A stretch of 64,000 nucleotides of DNA from Collinsella aerofaciens (GTDB lineage Bacteria; Actinomycetota; Coriobacteriia; Coriobacteriales; Coriobacteriaceae), in NCBI RefSeq assembly GCF_005844325.1, contig NZ_SPFY01000003.1, positions 84,967 to 148,966 on the forward strand, in the 5' to 3' direction. Position 1 is the stretch's first letter. Each line of letters opens with the position of its first letter. The notes beneath the pieces are model-generated. The model did no database searches. It saw nothing but the letters and a program-made list of their open reading frames with translations, and was not told the DNA's origin. This document shows, piece after piece, positions 46,110-54,015 of this stretch. The position numbers and the translations under genes were made by a program.

Positions 46110-48234
46110 GCGTTTCTGGTCTAGATGCGTTTTGACGCGCCGTCCGAGCTGCCATCGCAAGCGAGGCGGCTTTATGGGCCGTGCCGGTGTCGACCTGTTT
46201 ATCGAAGACGGTGCCTACACCACGCTTTCTTCTGCCGTGGTCATCCTAGTGGTGCTCACGTTGTTGTTTTCGTCGACCGCGGCGATATGGAGCATGTCGC
46301 GTGCCGGGGATACCCAGGTGGCGGCCGATAGCGGCGCGCTGGCGGGTGCCAACGTAGTGTCGTCCTATCACACGGCTGCCACGGTGGTTGATGCGAGCAT
46401 CTTGAGTCTGGGGCTGGCGGGGTTTGCCACAATCGGGACGGGCCTGGTCGCCATCCTCATCCCGGGTGCCGAACCAGTTGCCGGCAATATGGTCGACACC
46501 GGGATTGAGATCATTAAAACGCGCAACAAGTTTGCCAAAAGCGCATCGGAAGGCTTACAGAAAATCGAGACGGCTCTGCCGTATCTGATCGCCGCGCGTG
46601 CCACGCAGGCGGTGTCGGCGCAGGATACCGATAGCGTGACCTATACCGGTACGGCGCTTGCCGTGCCCAGGACATCCGAGTCGGACTTCGCTGCGCTCAA
46701 AGGGTCAGAGATCTCGACCGATACCATTAAAGACACATCAGATGATTTAGAGCGTGCGGCCGAGGAGCTGCGGAAGGCTTCTGAGGACACGGCGAAGGCT
46801 AAAGAGCGCGCTTGGCTGGCGGATTGTGGCGGGTCGGACGAGAGTTCGATTGGCAAGTACTCGTGTATGTGGGAGCGTGCGAAAAGCCTAACGGATCTCT
46901 CTGGTGCTCAAAATCCACATTACGCTTCGAGCGTTACGTGGGAACCGCAAGTGGCGCTCGATCGCGCGAAGGCCTACTATCGCCAGCGCCTGGCAAATGA
47001 GAAACCGCTTGGCGAGGGTCCGGAAAAACAGGCAGATTCTGCTGCACGAAAGGTGTTCTTCGCTTATGCGAGCGAAGAAGTCGAGCGGGCATATATAACT
47101 GAAAAGGACGGCAAAGTTTCCGCCCACACCCCTTTCCTTCCGCGAAATCCAGATGAGGCGCGGGCGACTGAACTCTATACCGATGCGTGTTGGCCCACGA
47201 GTGAAGTAGATAAAGTTACCTATTTGCATTATGGGACTGACTGTCCAAATTACAAAAAAGGAAAGCCGGGTGGGCTGGCATCCGTCGCAGATTTTGACGG
47301 TCACGAAACGTGTAGCGAATGCCATTTCGGTGTGTCGTCTTTAGGGTACGTTGCGATTGCAACGACTTCTGTCGAAAGGGGCTTCGAGTACCACTTCGAT
47401 AAGTTCAAAGAGGCCCTGGAAGACTACGTCGAATGCCGCAACAAGGAGTTCGAGCTCGAGCGTCAGACCGAGGACGAGGCCGACCGTGCAGGCAATGCGT
47501 TTGACCAGGCCATTAAAGCGCTTTCCGGCGAGCGCCCGCGTATCGCCCCACCTGGACGCAACGGCGTGGTCGCATTTGCAGTTTCGGGTGATATTACCAG
47601 CCCCGATCAACTTAACTCCTCGTTTAACACGGCAGTCAGGCTTGGCGATCGCGGTGCTATCTCTGCCGCGGTGCTGGCGCCCGATGACGCGACGGCGCAA
47701 AACAACGTGCTTTCGCGATTTTTCTCGACATTGAAGGAACGCTCGGGCGGCGTTGCCGGCGTGCTCGACGGCGTCATGGATGTTTGGGGACGGCTGCTCG
47801 TAGGATACGGTGATATTCAAGGTTCGGCCGACGAACTTATGGACGAGATGATTAAAGGCCTAGGAGGGGGCAGCGGCGCGTTGGGCTCCATCGCATCGTG
47901 GCTCGGCGATACCGTTTCGGCGTCCGTGGCGGCGCTGGGTTTGGAACCGTGCGACTTGCGCCTGCGAAAGCCGGTGCTGACCGATTCTGCCAACGTCATT
48001 AAGAGTCCGGGGTCTGACATTGCGGGTCTCTCTCAAGCGCAAGACAAACTGCGAAGTATTCCGTTGGGCGTGACCGATCCCAAGGCGCTTTGCGAGGCGT
48101 TGGAATATCAAGTCGAACGCACCATTAGCGGTACGGTGTTCACACTTGCGGAGATTCCTCTGCCCGGCGGCGGTTCCATCCCGCTCACCGTCGATGTCGC
48201 CACGCTGGTTGGCGCTCTGGGCGGTGGGTCGTAA
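46081..48234 (+). CDS. Large TadG-like pilus-associated protein with a Cys/His insert
   Basis: A 717-residue protein. A basic N-terminal tail leads to one membrane helix (SSAVVILVVLTLLFSSTAAI) and the TadE/TadG-like continuation WSMSRAGDTQVAADSGALAGAN. A long extracellular part with coiled-coil-like stretches follows. Residues from about 381 (DNA 47221-47332) read YLHYGTDCP...ETCSECHFG, a His-x3-Cys...Cys-x2-Cys pattern like a small zinc finger. The DNA of 46900-47330 is visibly less GC-rich than its flanks, suggesting an inserted segment. GGAGGGAG precedes the ATG at 46081. The TadG assignment rests on the N-terminus and position. Confidence 0.72.
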   Translation: MIRGLLHGIKRFWSRCVLTRRPSCHRKRGGFMGRAGVDLFIEDGAYTTLSSAVVILVVLTLLFSSTAAIWSMSRAGDTQVAADSGALAGANVVSSYHTAATVVDASILSLGLAGFATIGTGLVAILIPGAEPVAGNMVDTGIEIIKTRNKFAKSASEGLQKIETALPYLIAARATQAVSAQDTDSVTYTGTALAVPRTSESDFAALKGSEISTDTIKDTSDDLERAAEELRKASEDTAKAKERAWLADCGGSDESSIGKYSCMWERAKSLTDLSGAQNPHYASSVTWEPQVALDRAKAYYRQRLANEKPLGEGPEKQADSAARKVFFAYASEEVERAYITEKDGKVSAHTPFLPRNPDEARATELYTDACWPTSEVDKVTYLHYGTDCPNYKKGKPGGLASVADFDGHETCSECHFGVSSLGYVAIATTSVERGFEYHFDKFKEALEDYVECRNKEFELERQTEDEADRAGNAFDQAIKALSGERPRIAPPGRNGVVAFAVSGDITSPDQLNSSFNTAVRLGDRGAISAAVLAPDDATAQNNVLSRFFSTLKERSGGVAGVLDGVMDVWGRLLVGYGDIQGSADELMDEMIKGLGGGSGALGSIASWLGDTVSASVAALGLEPCDLRLRKPVLTDSANVIKSPGSDIAGLSQAQDKLRSIPLGVTDPKALCEALEYQVERTISGTVFTLAEIPLPGGGSIPLTVDVATLVGALGGGS

Positions 48235-48710
48235 TGAGTATCCGCATGCGTCTGCGCGAGGAGCGCGCCCAAGCGACGGTGGAGATGGCAGTGGTTACGC
48301 CCGTTTTGCTGGTGCTGGCACTCATCGTGTACAACGTCATGATCTTTGCCGGCGCTGTCGCGCGCTTCGACCGCGTGGTGCCCGACATCGTGCTAGCGCA
48401 TGCCGTGGCGTCGGAGGGGGAGGGCGACGAAAGCTCTGCCGATGCCTCGGCGACGGTCCAGACTCAAATTCTGAATGCCATGGAAGGCTATGACTTGCAG
48501 ATCGAAGTGTCGAGCGAGCAAGGCGCGAAGGCATCAGATGGTGGCCTGCTCTCCCTATCCGGTACGTTTAGGACCTACACCTGCACCATGCACTATGAGC
48601 CGTGGCCGACTTCTCTCAGCATCGCTGGCGTTCCGCTGGGGGCGCCGACAACGTTGTCGCACGAGCGCGCGGTGACGGTCGATCCATGGCATCCGGGGGT
48701 GGTCATGTGA
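48234..48710 (+). CDS. TadE-like pseudopilin
   Basis: A 158-residue protein with the short leader MRLREERAQATVEMAV, then a hydrophobic helix (VLLVLALIVYNVMIFAG) and a ~110-residue soluble domain. The ATVE motif and helix match TadE. Its ATG shares an A with the stop of the preceding gene (TAATG) and its stop overlaps the next start (ATGTGA). The third pilin/TadE-like gene of the operon. Confidence 0.78.
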   Translation: MSIRMRLREERAQATVEMAVVTPVLLVLALIVYNVMIFAGAVARFDRVVPDIVLAHAVASEGEGDESSADASATVQTQILNAMEGYDLQIEVSSEQGAKASDGGLLSLSGTFRTYTCTMHYEPWPTSLSIAGVPLGAPTTLSHERAVTVDPWHPGVVM

Positions 48711-49066
48711 CCGCGGTCTCGTCCTACATCGCCTACGCGCGGGCACTCAATAGGCTGGGTTGGACGCCGGCCGAGTTTGTGGTGGCGGAGTCGTTTGTCG
48801 TGCGCCTGCGCGGCATGCTGGGACGGCGTCCGGTTGCCGCCAACGGCCTGTCGCTCGTCATGGCGTTTCCACGCTGCTCTTCGGTCCATACGTGTTTTAT
48901 GGCCTATCCCATCGACATCGCCTTCATCGATCGCGACGGCAATATCCTCGCGCGCTACGAAAACGTTCGTCCTTGGCGCATGTGCTCCTGCCTCGGCGCC
49001 TGGGCCGTACTAGAGCGTCCTTCAATCATTGTTTCGACTCCTGCTCTCCAACGCGTGCCGGCTTAA
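48707..49066 (+). CDS. DUF192 domain protein
   Basis: A 119-residue protein of the DUF192 (COG1430) family, recognisable from RLRGMLGRRP, MAFPRCSSVHTCFMAYPIDIAFID and the two-Cys pattern CSC in the C-terminal part. DUF192 proteins are usually secreted or membrane-anchored and of unknown role; this one lacks a signal peptide. The GTG start at 48707 overlaps the previous stop with GGGGGTGG upstream. DUF192 genes recur at the end of actinobacterial Tad loci to my knowledge, which hints at a link to pili. Confidence 0.85.
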   Translation: MTAVSSYIAYARALNRLGWTPAEFVVAESFVVRLRGMLGRRPVAANGLSLVMAFPRCSSVHTCFMAYPIDIAFIDRDGNILARYENVRPWRMCSCLGAWAVLERPSIIVSTPALQRVPA

Positions 49067-49124
49067 GAATTGGCGACAGTGGACTTTCGTCATACGAAAT
49101 TGGGTAAGATGGAGGAGAAGATGC

Positions 49125-49391
49125 ATGGATGTTGAGATCCATCCCAACGCTAAAAAGCACCTGACGGAAAAGCAGGTGCTTAGCGCTTGGCTTGCGGTTA
49201 CTGAGTGCATTCGTCGCGAGCCGAAGGACGAGCCGCCGAGATGGCTTGCAATTGGATGGCTCTCAGACGGACGAAGCGTGGAGCTTGTCGCGGTCGAGCT
49301 TGTCCGTGGGTGGCTTATCATTCATGCCTTGTCTCCAGTCCAGAAGAATTTTTGGCAGGAGATTGAACAGGCTCGGCAAAGGGGTCGATGA
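49125..49391 (+). CDS. Putative toxin of a type II toxin-antitoxin pair
   Basis: An 88-residue protein, MDVEIHPNAKKHLTEKQVLSAW at its start (outlined: IHPNAKKHLTEKQVL) and ELVRGWLIIHALSPV near its end. This layout resembles small BrnT-like or related toxins of actinobacteria that end in a conserved His-Ala segment. GGAGGAG lies 7 bases before the ATG. The stop overlaps the start of a ribbon-helix-helix protein by 4 bp, the normal arrangement of a TA operon. Family assignment is tentative. Confidence 0.55.
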   Translation: MDVEIHPNAKKHLTEKQVLSAWLAVTECIRREPKDEPPRWLAIGWLSDGRSVELVAVELVRGWLIIHALSPVQKNFWQEIEQARQRGR

Positions 49392-49675
49392 TGGGCAAGA
49401 CGTATACGGCCGCTAATGGTCAGGTTGTAACGGATGAAATGATTGACGCGTGGTGCGAGTCGTACGAGCGCGGAGAGTTTCCGGATGGCGAACACACCGT
49501 TGGTGGGATCGTGCATGGACGGCCCCCGCTCTCAGGTGAGGGGACGGCAACGCTGTCGGTCAAGATTCCTCTGGGAATGAAGGAGGCCATTCGTCGACGG
49601 GCGGCTGCCGAGGGGATGACGCCAAGTGAGTTTGCCCGTGCGGCTCTGAGTGAAAAACTTCTTGCTGCCGGCTGA
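49388..49675 (+). CDS. CopG/ribbon-helix-helix antitoxin-like protein
   Basis: A 95-residue protein. The N-terminal half (VVTDEMIDAWCESYERGEFPDGEHTVG) is acidic and could wrap a toxin. The C-terminal part (SVKIPLGMKEAIRRRAAAEGMTPSEFARAAL, outlined: VKIPLGMKEAIRRRAAAEG) is a ribbon-helix-helix DNA-binding motif. It starts inside the stop of the preceding small gene. Together they look like a type II TA module with the antitoxin second. Confidence 0.68.
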   Translation: MMGKTYTAANGQVVTDEMIDAWCESYERGEFPDGEHTVGGIVHGRPPLSGEGTATLSVKIPLGMKEAIRRRAAAEGMTPSEFARAALSEKLLAAG

Positions 49676-49738
49676 TGCCTCTGACGTGCCGATTTATAGA
49701 ACCGAGGCTGTGCCCAAAAACTTTTTTAAAATTCTCGG

Positions 49739-49766
49739 TTGACCGGAACGCGTCCTTGGTTATACT
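49739..49766 (+). promoter_or_regulatory. tRNA-Phe promoter
   Basis: TTGACC (49739-49744), a 16-bp spacer and TATACT (49761-49766), about 33 bp before the tRNA. Confidence 0.8.
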
Positions 49767-49798
49767 AATCAAGCCTTGAAACAAGGCACACCTCAAAT

Positions 49799-49871
<73 letters not shown>

Positions 49872-49884
49872 CCTTGAATTGACT

Positions 49885-49914
49885 AGGACCTCTGCAAAGG
49901 GGTCCTTTTCTTTT
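49885..49914 (+). terminator. tRNA-Phe terminator
   Basis: A short stem AGGACC/GGTCCT (49885-49890 with 49901-49906) followed by TTTCTTTT. Confidence 0.7.
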
Positions 49915-49927
49915 ATTGAGGGCTCTG

Positions 49928-50113
49928 CGGAAATTGCGTCCCGGAATTTGGCTTCAGAGTGGGATGCGTTTTCCGCTTTGAGGCCGCTTGGGAAAGCGCG
50001 ACCCGGAATCCGGCGTCAGAATGGGATGTGCTTTCCTTTTGCGGTCTTTGGCGGAAACTGCGTCCCAGATCCCGCGCTCAGAACGGGATGCGCTTTTCGG
50101 CCGCCTACTTCCG
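49928..50113. repeat. Three tandem copies of a 62-bp hairpin-forming repeat
   Basis: Units start at 49928, 49990 and 50052 with exact 62-bp spacing and clear but imperfect identity. Each carries GCGtCCC...GGGATGyG arms ~18 bases apart (in the middle unit GCGACCC...GGGATGTG), so each RNA or strand can fold. The rest of 50114-50287 holds a TATACT at 50217-50222 that may be the -10 of the next gene. Confidence 0.72.
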
Positions 50114-50287
50114 GCGCATATGTACATCTCGGCGCGCCATCTCGGGCCCGCCCAGATATTCCTCCCGCTTTTGCGCCACTTTACAGACCGTTCGGTCGTC
50201 TGTCCGCACGCGCGGGTATACTCAAAACGATACTTTTCCTATGCAATACGATGCAGGCTCGGCCTGCACGATCCGAAGGGGGCAGTG

Positions 50288-51349
50288 ATGGAGAGGATAC
50301 TCGGCGTTAATCTCTCTGGCTGGTTTATTCCCGAGCCTTGGGTGACCCCGTCGCTATACGCGGCGACCGGTGCATCCAACGCGGCCGAGCTGCAGGAGGC
50401 CATGGGCACCGCCGCCTATAACGAGCGCATGCGCCGTCATTACGAGACGTTTGTGAGCGAGGACGATTTCCGTCGCATGGCGCAGATCGGTCTCAATGCC
50501 GTGCGTCTGCCGGTGCCCTGGTATGCCTTTGGCTCGCAGGAGTCCGATGCGTCCTACATCTCGGTTGTCGACTACATTGACCGTGCGATTGAGTGGGCTG
50601 CCAAGTACGACATCCGCGTGCTGCTTGATCTAGCAACTGTGCCCGGTGGCCAGGGCGATTCCAATGATTCGCCCGCCACGCCAGAGGCTGTTGCCGAGTG
50701 GCATTCGTCCACCAACGGCCGTCATGTTGCGCTCGACGTGCTCGAGCGCCTGGCCGATCGCTACGGCGAGGCCGAGAGCCTGCTGGGCATTGAGCTGCTG
50801 GATACGCCGCAGATGAGTGTCCGCAAGAGCCTCTTCACCATGACGGATGGCATTCCGGCGCACTACCTGCGCAACTTCTATCGCGATGCCTATGAGCTCG
50901 TCCGTTCATATATGCCCGAGGATAAGATCGTCGTCTTCTCGTCGTCGGGGCATCCCAGCGAGTGGAAGCATTTTATGCGCGACGCCAAGTATAAGAACGT
51001 CTACATGGACCTTCACCTGTACCATTACCGTGACGAGCATGCGCTCGATATCACGAGCCCCCGCGGGCTGACGACGGCGATTTCGCGCAACAAGCGCGAG
51101 CTCAAAGAAGCGATTTCGACTGGGTTCCCCGTGCTGGTGGGCGAATGGTCGGGCGCGGCGATCTTTGCCAACTCGTCGGTTACGCCCGAGGGCCGCAATG
51201 CCTACGAGCGCGTGTTTATCGCCAATCAGCTGGCTTCGTTTGCGCCGGCTGCCGGTTGGTTCTTCCAAACGTGGAAGACCGAGAAGCGCATTGCAGCATG
51301 GGACGCCCGCGCGGCGCTCGGTACGCTCGAGCGCGGCATGATTGAATAG
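50288..51349 (+). CDS. Glycoside hydrolase family 5-like protein lacking the acid/base Glu
   Basis: A 353-residue TIM-barrel protein of the GH5/exo-1,3-beta-glucanase type: LGVNLSGWFIPEPWV at the start, AQIGLNAVRLPVPWYAF, GIELLDTPQ, and the nucleophile motif LVGEWSGA (Glu286). Family enzymes read NEP where this protein has Asp172-Thr173-Pro174, so the acid/base Glu is absent while the nucleophile remains. No signal peptide is seen, so the protein is cytoplasmic. It may be a sugar-binding pseudoenzyme or use another proton donor. The ATG at 50288 follows GAAGGGGG; the longer frame enters the tandem repeats. Confidence 0.82.
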   Translation: MERILGVNLSGWFIPEPWVTPSLYAATGASNAAELQEAMGTAAYNERMRRHYETFVSEDDFRRMAQIGLNAVRLPVPWYAFGSQESDASYISVVDYIDRAIEWAAKYDIRVLLDLATVPGGQGDSNDSPATPEAVAEWHSSTNGRHVALDVLERLADRYGEAESLLGIELLDTPQMSVRKSLFTMTDGIPAHYLRNFYRDAYELVRSYMPEDKIVVFSSSGHPSEWKHFMRDAKYKNVYMDLHLYHYRDEHALDITSPRGLTTAISRNKRELKEAISTGFPVLVGEWSGAAIFANSSVTPEGRNAYERVFIANQLASFAPAAGWFFQTWKTEKRIAAWDARAALGTLERGMIE

Positions 51350-51355
51350 GTTGAT

Positions 51356-52234
51356 ATGACGCAAAACAGCGCCCATACGGGCAAACTCTATGTGGTCGGC
51401 ACGCCCATCGGCAACCTGGGCGACCTGTCCCCGCGCGTTGGCGAGGCGTTTGCCGCCGCCGATGCCATCTGCTGCGAAGACACGCGTGTGACGTCAAAGC
51501 TGCTGATGCACCTGGGCATTTCCAAGCCGCTTGTCCGTTGCGACGAGAATGTGATCGCCAGCCGCGCCGCCGGCCTAGTCGACCGTCTGCTGGCGGGGGA
51601 GACCCTCGCCTTTGCCTCGGACGCCGGCATGCCGAGCGTGTCCGATCCCGGCCAGGCGCTAGTTGAGGCGGCGCGTGAGGCCGATGTGCCCGTCGAAGTT
51701 ATTCCCGGGCCCTCTGCTTGCGTCACGGCGCTTGTTTCGTCCGGCATTCCCTGCGAGCATTTCTTCTTCGAAGGCTTTTTGGGTCGCAAGCACGGCGACC
51801 GCGTGCGCCGACTGCAGCGCCTTGCCGTGGTGCCCGGCGCGCTCATCTTCTACGAGTCTCCACATCGCATCGTGGCGACGCTCGAGGCCGTGGCGGAGGT
51901 CTTTCCCCAGCGTGAGGTTGCCGTCTGCCGCGAACTCACCAAGCTGCACGAGGAGGTCTTGCGCGGGCCCGCTGCTCAGCTTGCCGAGGAGCTGCGTGCT
52001 CGCGGCGAGGTAAAGGGCGAGATTGCGCTGGTCATCGCGCCGCCGAGCGAGGATGAGGAGGCCGGTATCGTGCCGGTTGGCGCCGCGGCAGCGGATCCCG
52101 ACGAGGCCCTGCGCGAGGATATCCGCGCCGCGCTCGAGGAGGGGGAGCCCGCCTCTGCGGTGGCCAAGCGCCTGTCTCAGAAGTATTCGCGCCGCAAGCG
52201 CGATGTCTATGCCATGGTGCTCGATATGCAATAG
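51356..52234 (+). CDS. rsmI: 16S rRNA (cytidine1402-2'-O)-methyltransferase
   Basis: A 292-residue SAM-dependent methyltransferase of the tetrapyrrole-methylase fold that modifies C1402 in the ribosomal decoding centre. The signature LYVVGTPIGNLGDLSPR, the CCEDTRVTSKLL segment, ASDAGMPSVSDPG and FYESPHRI are all present. It starts 6 bp after the GH5-like gene, so the two are likely cotranscribed although functionally unrelated. The ribosome site is weak (tagg). metG follows. Confidence 0.95.
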   Translation: MTQNSAHTGKLYVVGTPIGNLGDLSPRVGEAFAAADAICCEDTRVTSKLLMHLGISKPLVRCDENVIASRAAGLVDRLLAGETLAFASDAGMPSVSDPGQALVEAAREADVPVEVIPGPSACVTALVSSGIPCEHFFFEGFLGRKHGDRVRRLQRLAVVPGALIFYESPHRIVATLEAVAEVFPQREVAVCRELTKLHEEVLRGPAAQLAEELRARGEVKGEIALVIAPPSEDEEAGIVPVGAAAADPDEALREDIRAALEEGEPASAVAKRLSQKYSRRKRDVYAMVLDMQ

Positions 52235-52303
52235 ATGGAGGATATCCAGCCCTTGCGCTAGAATCATCCCCTGTATGCAACGTTTTTCTGGAGGACAAAC
52301 CCC

Positions 52304-53905
52304 ATGGATCAAAGCAAGCCTTCGTTCTTTATCACGACGCCCATCTACTACGTCAACGCCGATCCGCACCTGGGCACGGCTTATTCCACCATCATCGCCG
52401 ACGTTCAGGCTCGCTATCGTCGCTCCGCCGGCTATAACGTCAAGTTCCTGACCGGCATGGACGAGCACGGCGAGAAGGTCGCCGAGGCCGCAGCCAAGCA
52501 CAACATGACGCCGCAGGAGTGGACCGATAGCCAGGCTCCGCACTTCAAGGAGCTTTGGAGCAAGCTCGAGATTTCCAATGATGACTTCATCCGCACCACC
52601 GAGCCGCGCCAGCACCATGCCGTGCAGTACCTGTGGGAGCGCATGAAGGAGTCCGGCTACCTGTATAAGGGCAGCTACGACGGCTGGTATTGCGTGCCTG
52701 ACGAGACCTACTTTACCGATACGCAGGTCCAGAAGGGCGACGAGGAGTACGGCAGCGTCGGCCAGCACCTGTGCCCCGACTGCCACCGTCCGCTTGAGCG
52801 CGTGCAGGAGGAGTCCTACTTCTTTAAGCTTTCCGCTTTCCAGGATAAGCTGCTCAAGCTTTACGACGAGCACCCCGACTTTGTCGAGCCTGCGTTCCGC
52901 ATGAACGAGGTACGTAGCTTTGTCGAGGGCGGCCTTAATGACCTTTCCGTGAGCCGTACGAGCTTTGACTGGGGCATTCAGGTCCCGTTTGACGAGGGTC
53001 ACGTGACCTACGTGTGGTTCGATGCGCTGCTCAACTATATGACGGCCGTCGGCTACGGTGTCGACACCGACGAGGCGCGTGCCGAGCTGGCCTATCGCTG
53101 GCCCGCGCAGTTCCACATCGTGGGTAAGGACATCATCCGCTTCCACTGCGTCATTTGGCCCGCCATGCTCATGGCCATCGGCGAGGCCCTGCCCGAGCAC
53201 GTCTTTGCCCACGGCTTCCTGACCGTGCGCAATGCCGAGACCGGCAAGGCCGAGAAGATGTCCAAGAGCCGCGGCAACGCCATCGCTCCGCAGGACGTTA
53301 TCGACATGCTGGGCGTCGAGGGCTATCGCTACTACTTCATGACCGACGTCGTCCCCGGCACCGACGGTGCCATCAGCTTCGATCGCATGGAGCAGGTCTA
53401 CAACGCCGACCTGGCCAACAGCTGGGGCAACCTTATCTCGCGTTCGCTCAACATGAGCGGCAAGTACTTTGACGGTTGCGCGCCCGCCAAGCCCGCGTCG
53501 TTCGATGCGTTCGACAACCCGCTGGCAAAGATCGCCGATGGCCTGGTCGAGCGCTACATGGCCAAGATGGACGTGCTCGATTACGGCGGAGCCAAGGATG
53601 AGGTCATGGAGCTCATCCATGCCGCCAACCACTACATCGAGGACTCCGAGCCCTGGGCGCTTGCCAAGGACGAGGCCAAGGCTGACGAGCTGGCATTTGT
53701 GATCTACAACCTGCTCGAGGCCATCCGCATTGCCGCTCACCTGCTGATGCCGCTCATGCCCCAGACTTCTGTCGAGGCCCTGCGCCGCCTGTCCTGTGAG
53801 GGCGAGGCCGCGAGCGACGACCTCAAGGGCATTTGTACTTGGGGCCTGCTTGCCGGCGGTCAGCCCGTCGAGAAGGGCGATCCGCTGTTCCCGCGTCTGG
53901 CGTAG
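52304..53905 (+). CDS. metG: Methionyl-tRNA synthetase
   Basis: A 533-residue class I synthetase. The HIGH-like motif is ADPHLGTAY, the signature KMSKSRGN is intact, and an anticodon-binding helical domain follows. A metal-binding knuckle is suggested by CPDC. The C-terminal EMAPII-like tRNA-binding domain found in many MetG proteins is absent. CTGGAGGA precedes the ATG. It follows rsmI and precedes a terminator and rsmA. Confidence 0.96.
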   Translation: MDQSKPSFFITTPIYYVNADPHLGTAYSTIIADVQARYRRSAGYNVKFLTGMDEHGEKVAEAAAKHNMTPQEWTDSQAPHFKELWSKLEISNDDFIRTTEPRQHHAVQYLWERMKESGYLYKGSYDGWYCVPDETYFTDTQVQKGDEEYGSVGQHLCPDCHRPLERVQEESYFFKLSAFQDKLLKLYDEHPDFVEPAFRMNEVRSFVEGGLNDLSVSRTSFDWGIQVPFDEGHVTYVWFDALLNYMTAVGYGVDTDEARAELAYRWPAQFHIVGKDIIRFHCVIWPAMLMAIGEALPEHVFAHGFLTVRNAETGKAEKMSKSRGNAIAPQDVIDMLGVEGYRYYFMTDVVPGTDGAISFDRMEQVYNADLANSWGNLISRSLNMSGKYFDGCAPAKPASFDAFDNPLAKIADGLVERYMAKMDVLDYGGAKDEVMELIHAANHYIEDSEPWALAKDEAKADELAFVIYNLLEAIRIAAHLLMPLMPQTSVEALRRLSCEGEAASDDLKGICTWGLLAGGQPVEKGDPLFPRLA

Positions 53906-53947
53906 AGACCGCGCGAGCGCCATATCGGCAATTTGCTGTTTAGCTGT

Positions 53948-53983
53948 AAGGGCATGGCCGCCACGGTCCATGCCCTTTTGTTT
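53948..53983 (+). terminator. metG terminator
   Basis: A perfect 10-bp stem AAGGGCATGG/CCATGCCCTT (53948-53957 with 53968-53977) followed by TTGTTTC. Confidence 0.8.
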
Positions 53984-54015
53984 CAAGACGCCGCCATCAT
54001 GCTAAGGAGGCAACC

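Noticed and set aside
47300..47332. CxxCH in the TadG-like protein as a cytochrome c haem site
   Set aside because: A single CSECH beside His-x3-Cys fits a zinc-finger-like group better; no cytochrome fold or maturation genes.
49928..50113. CRISPR array
   Set aside because: Only three units, 62-bp period without constant repeats and unique spacers, and no cas genes.
49879..50288. Overlapping 109-143 codon frames in the tandem repeats
   Set aside because: All frames are open because of GC bias and the 62-bp period; no ribosome site, and peptides only mirror the repeat.
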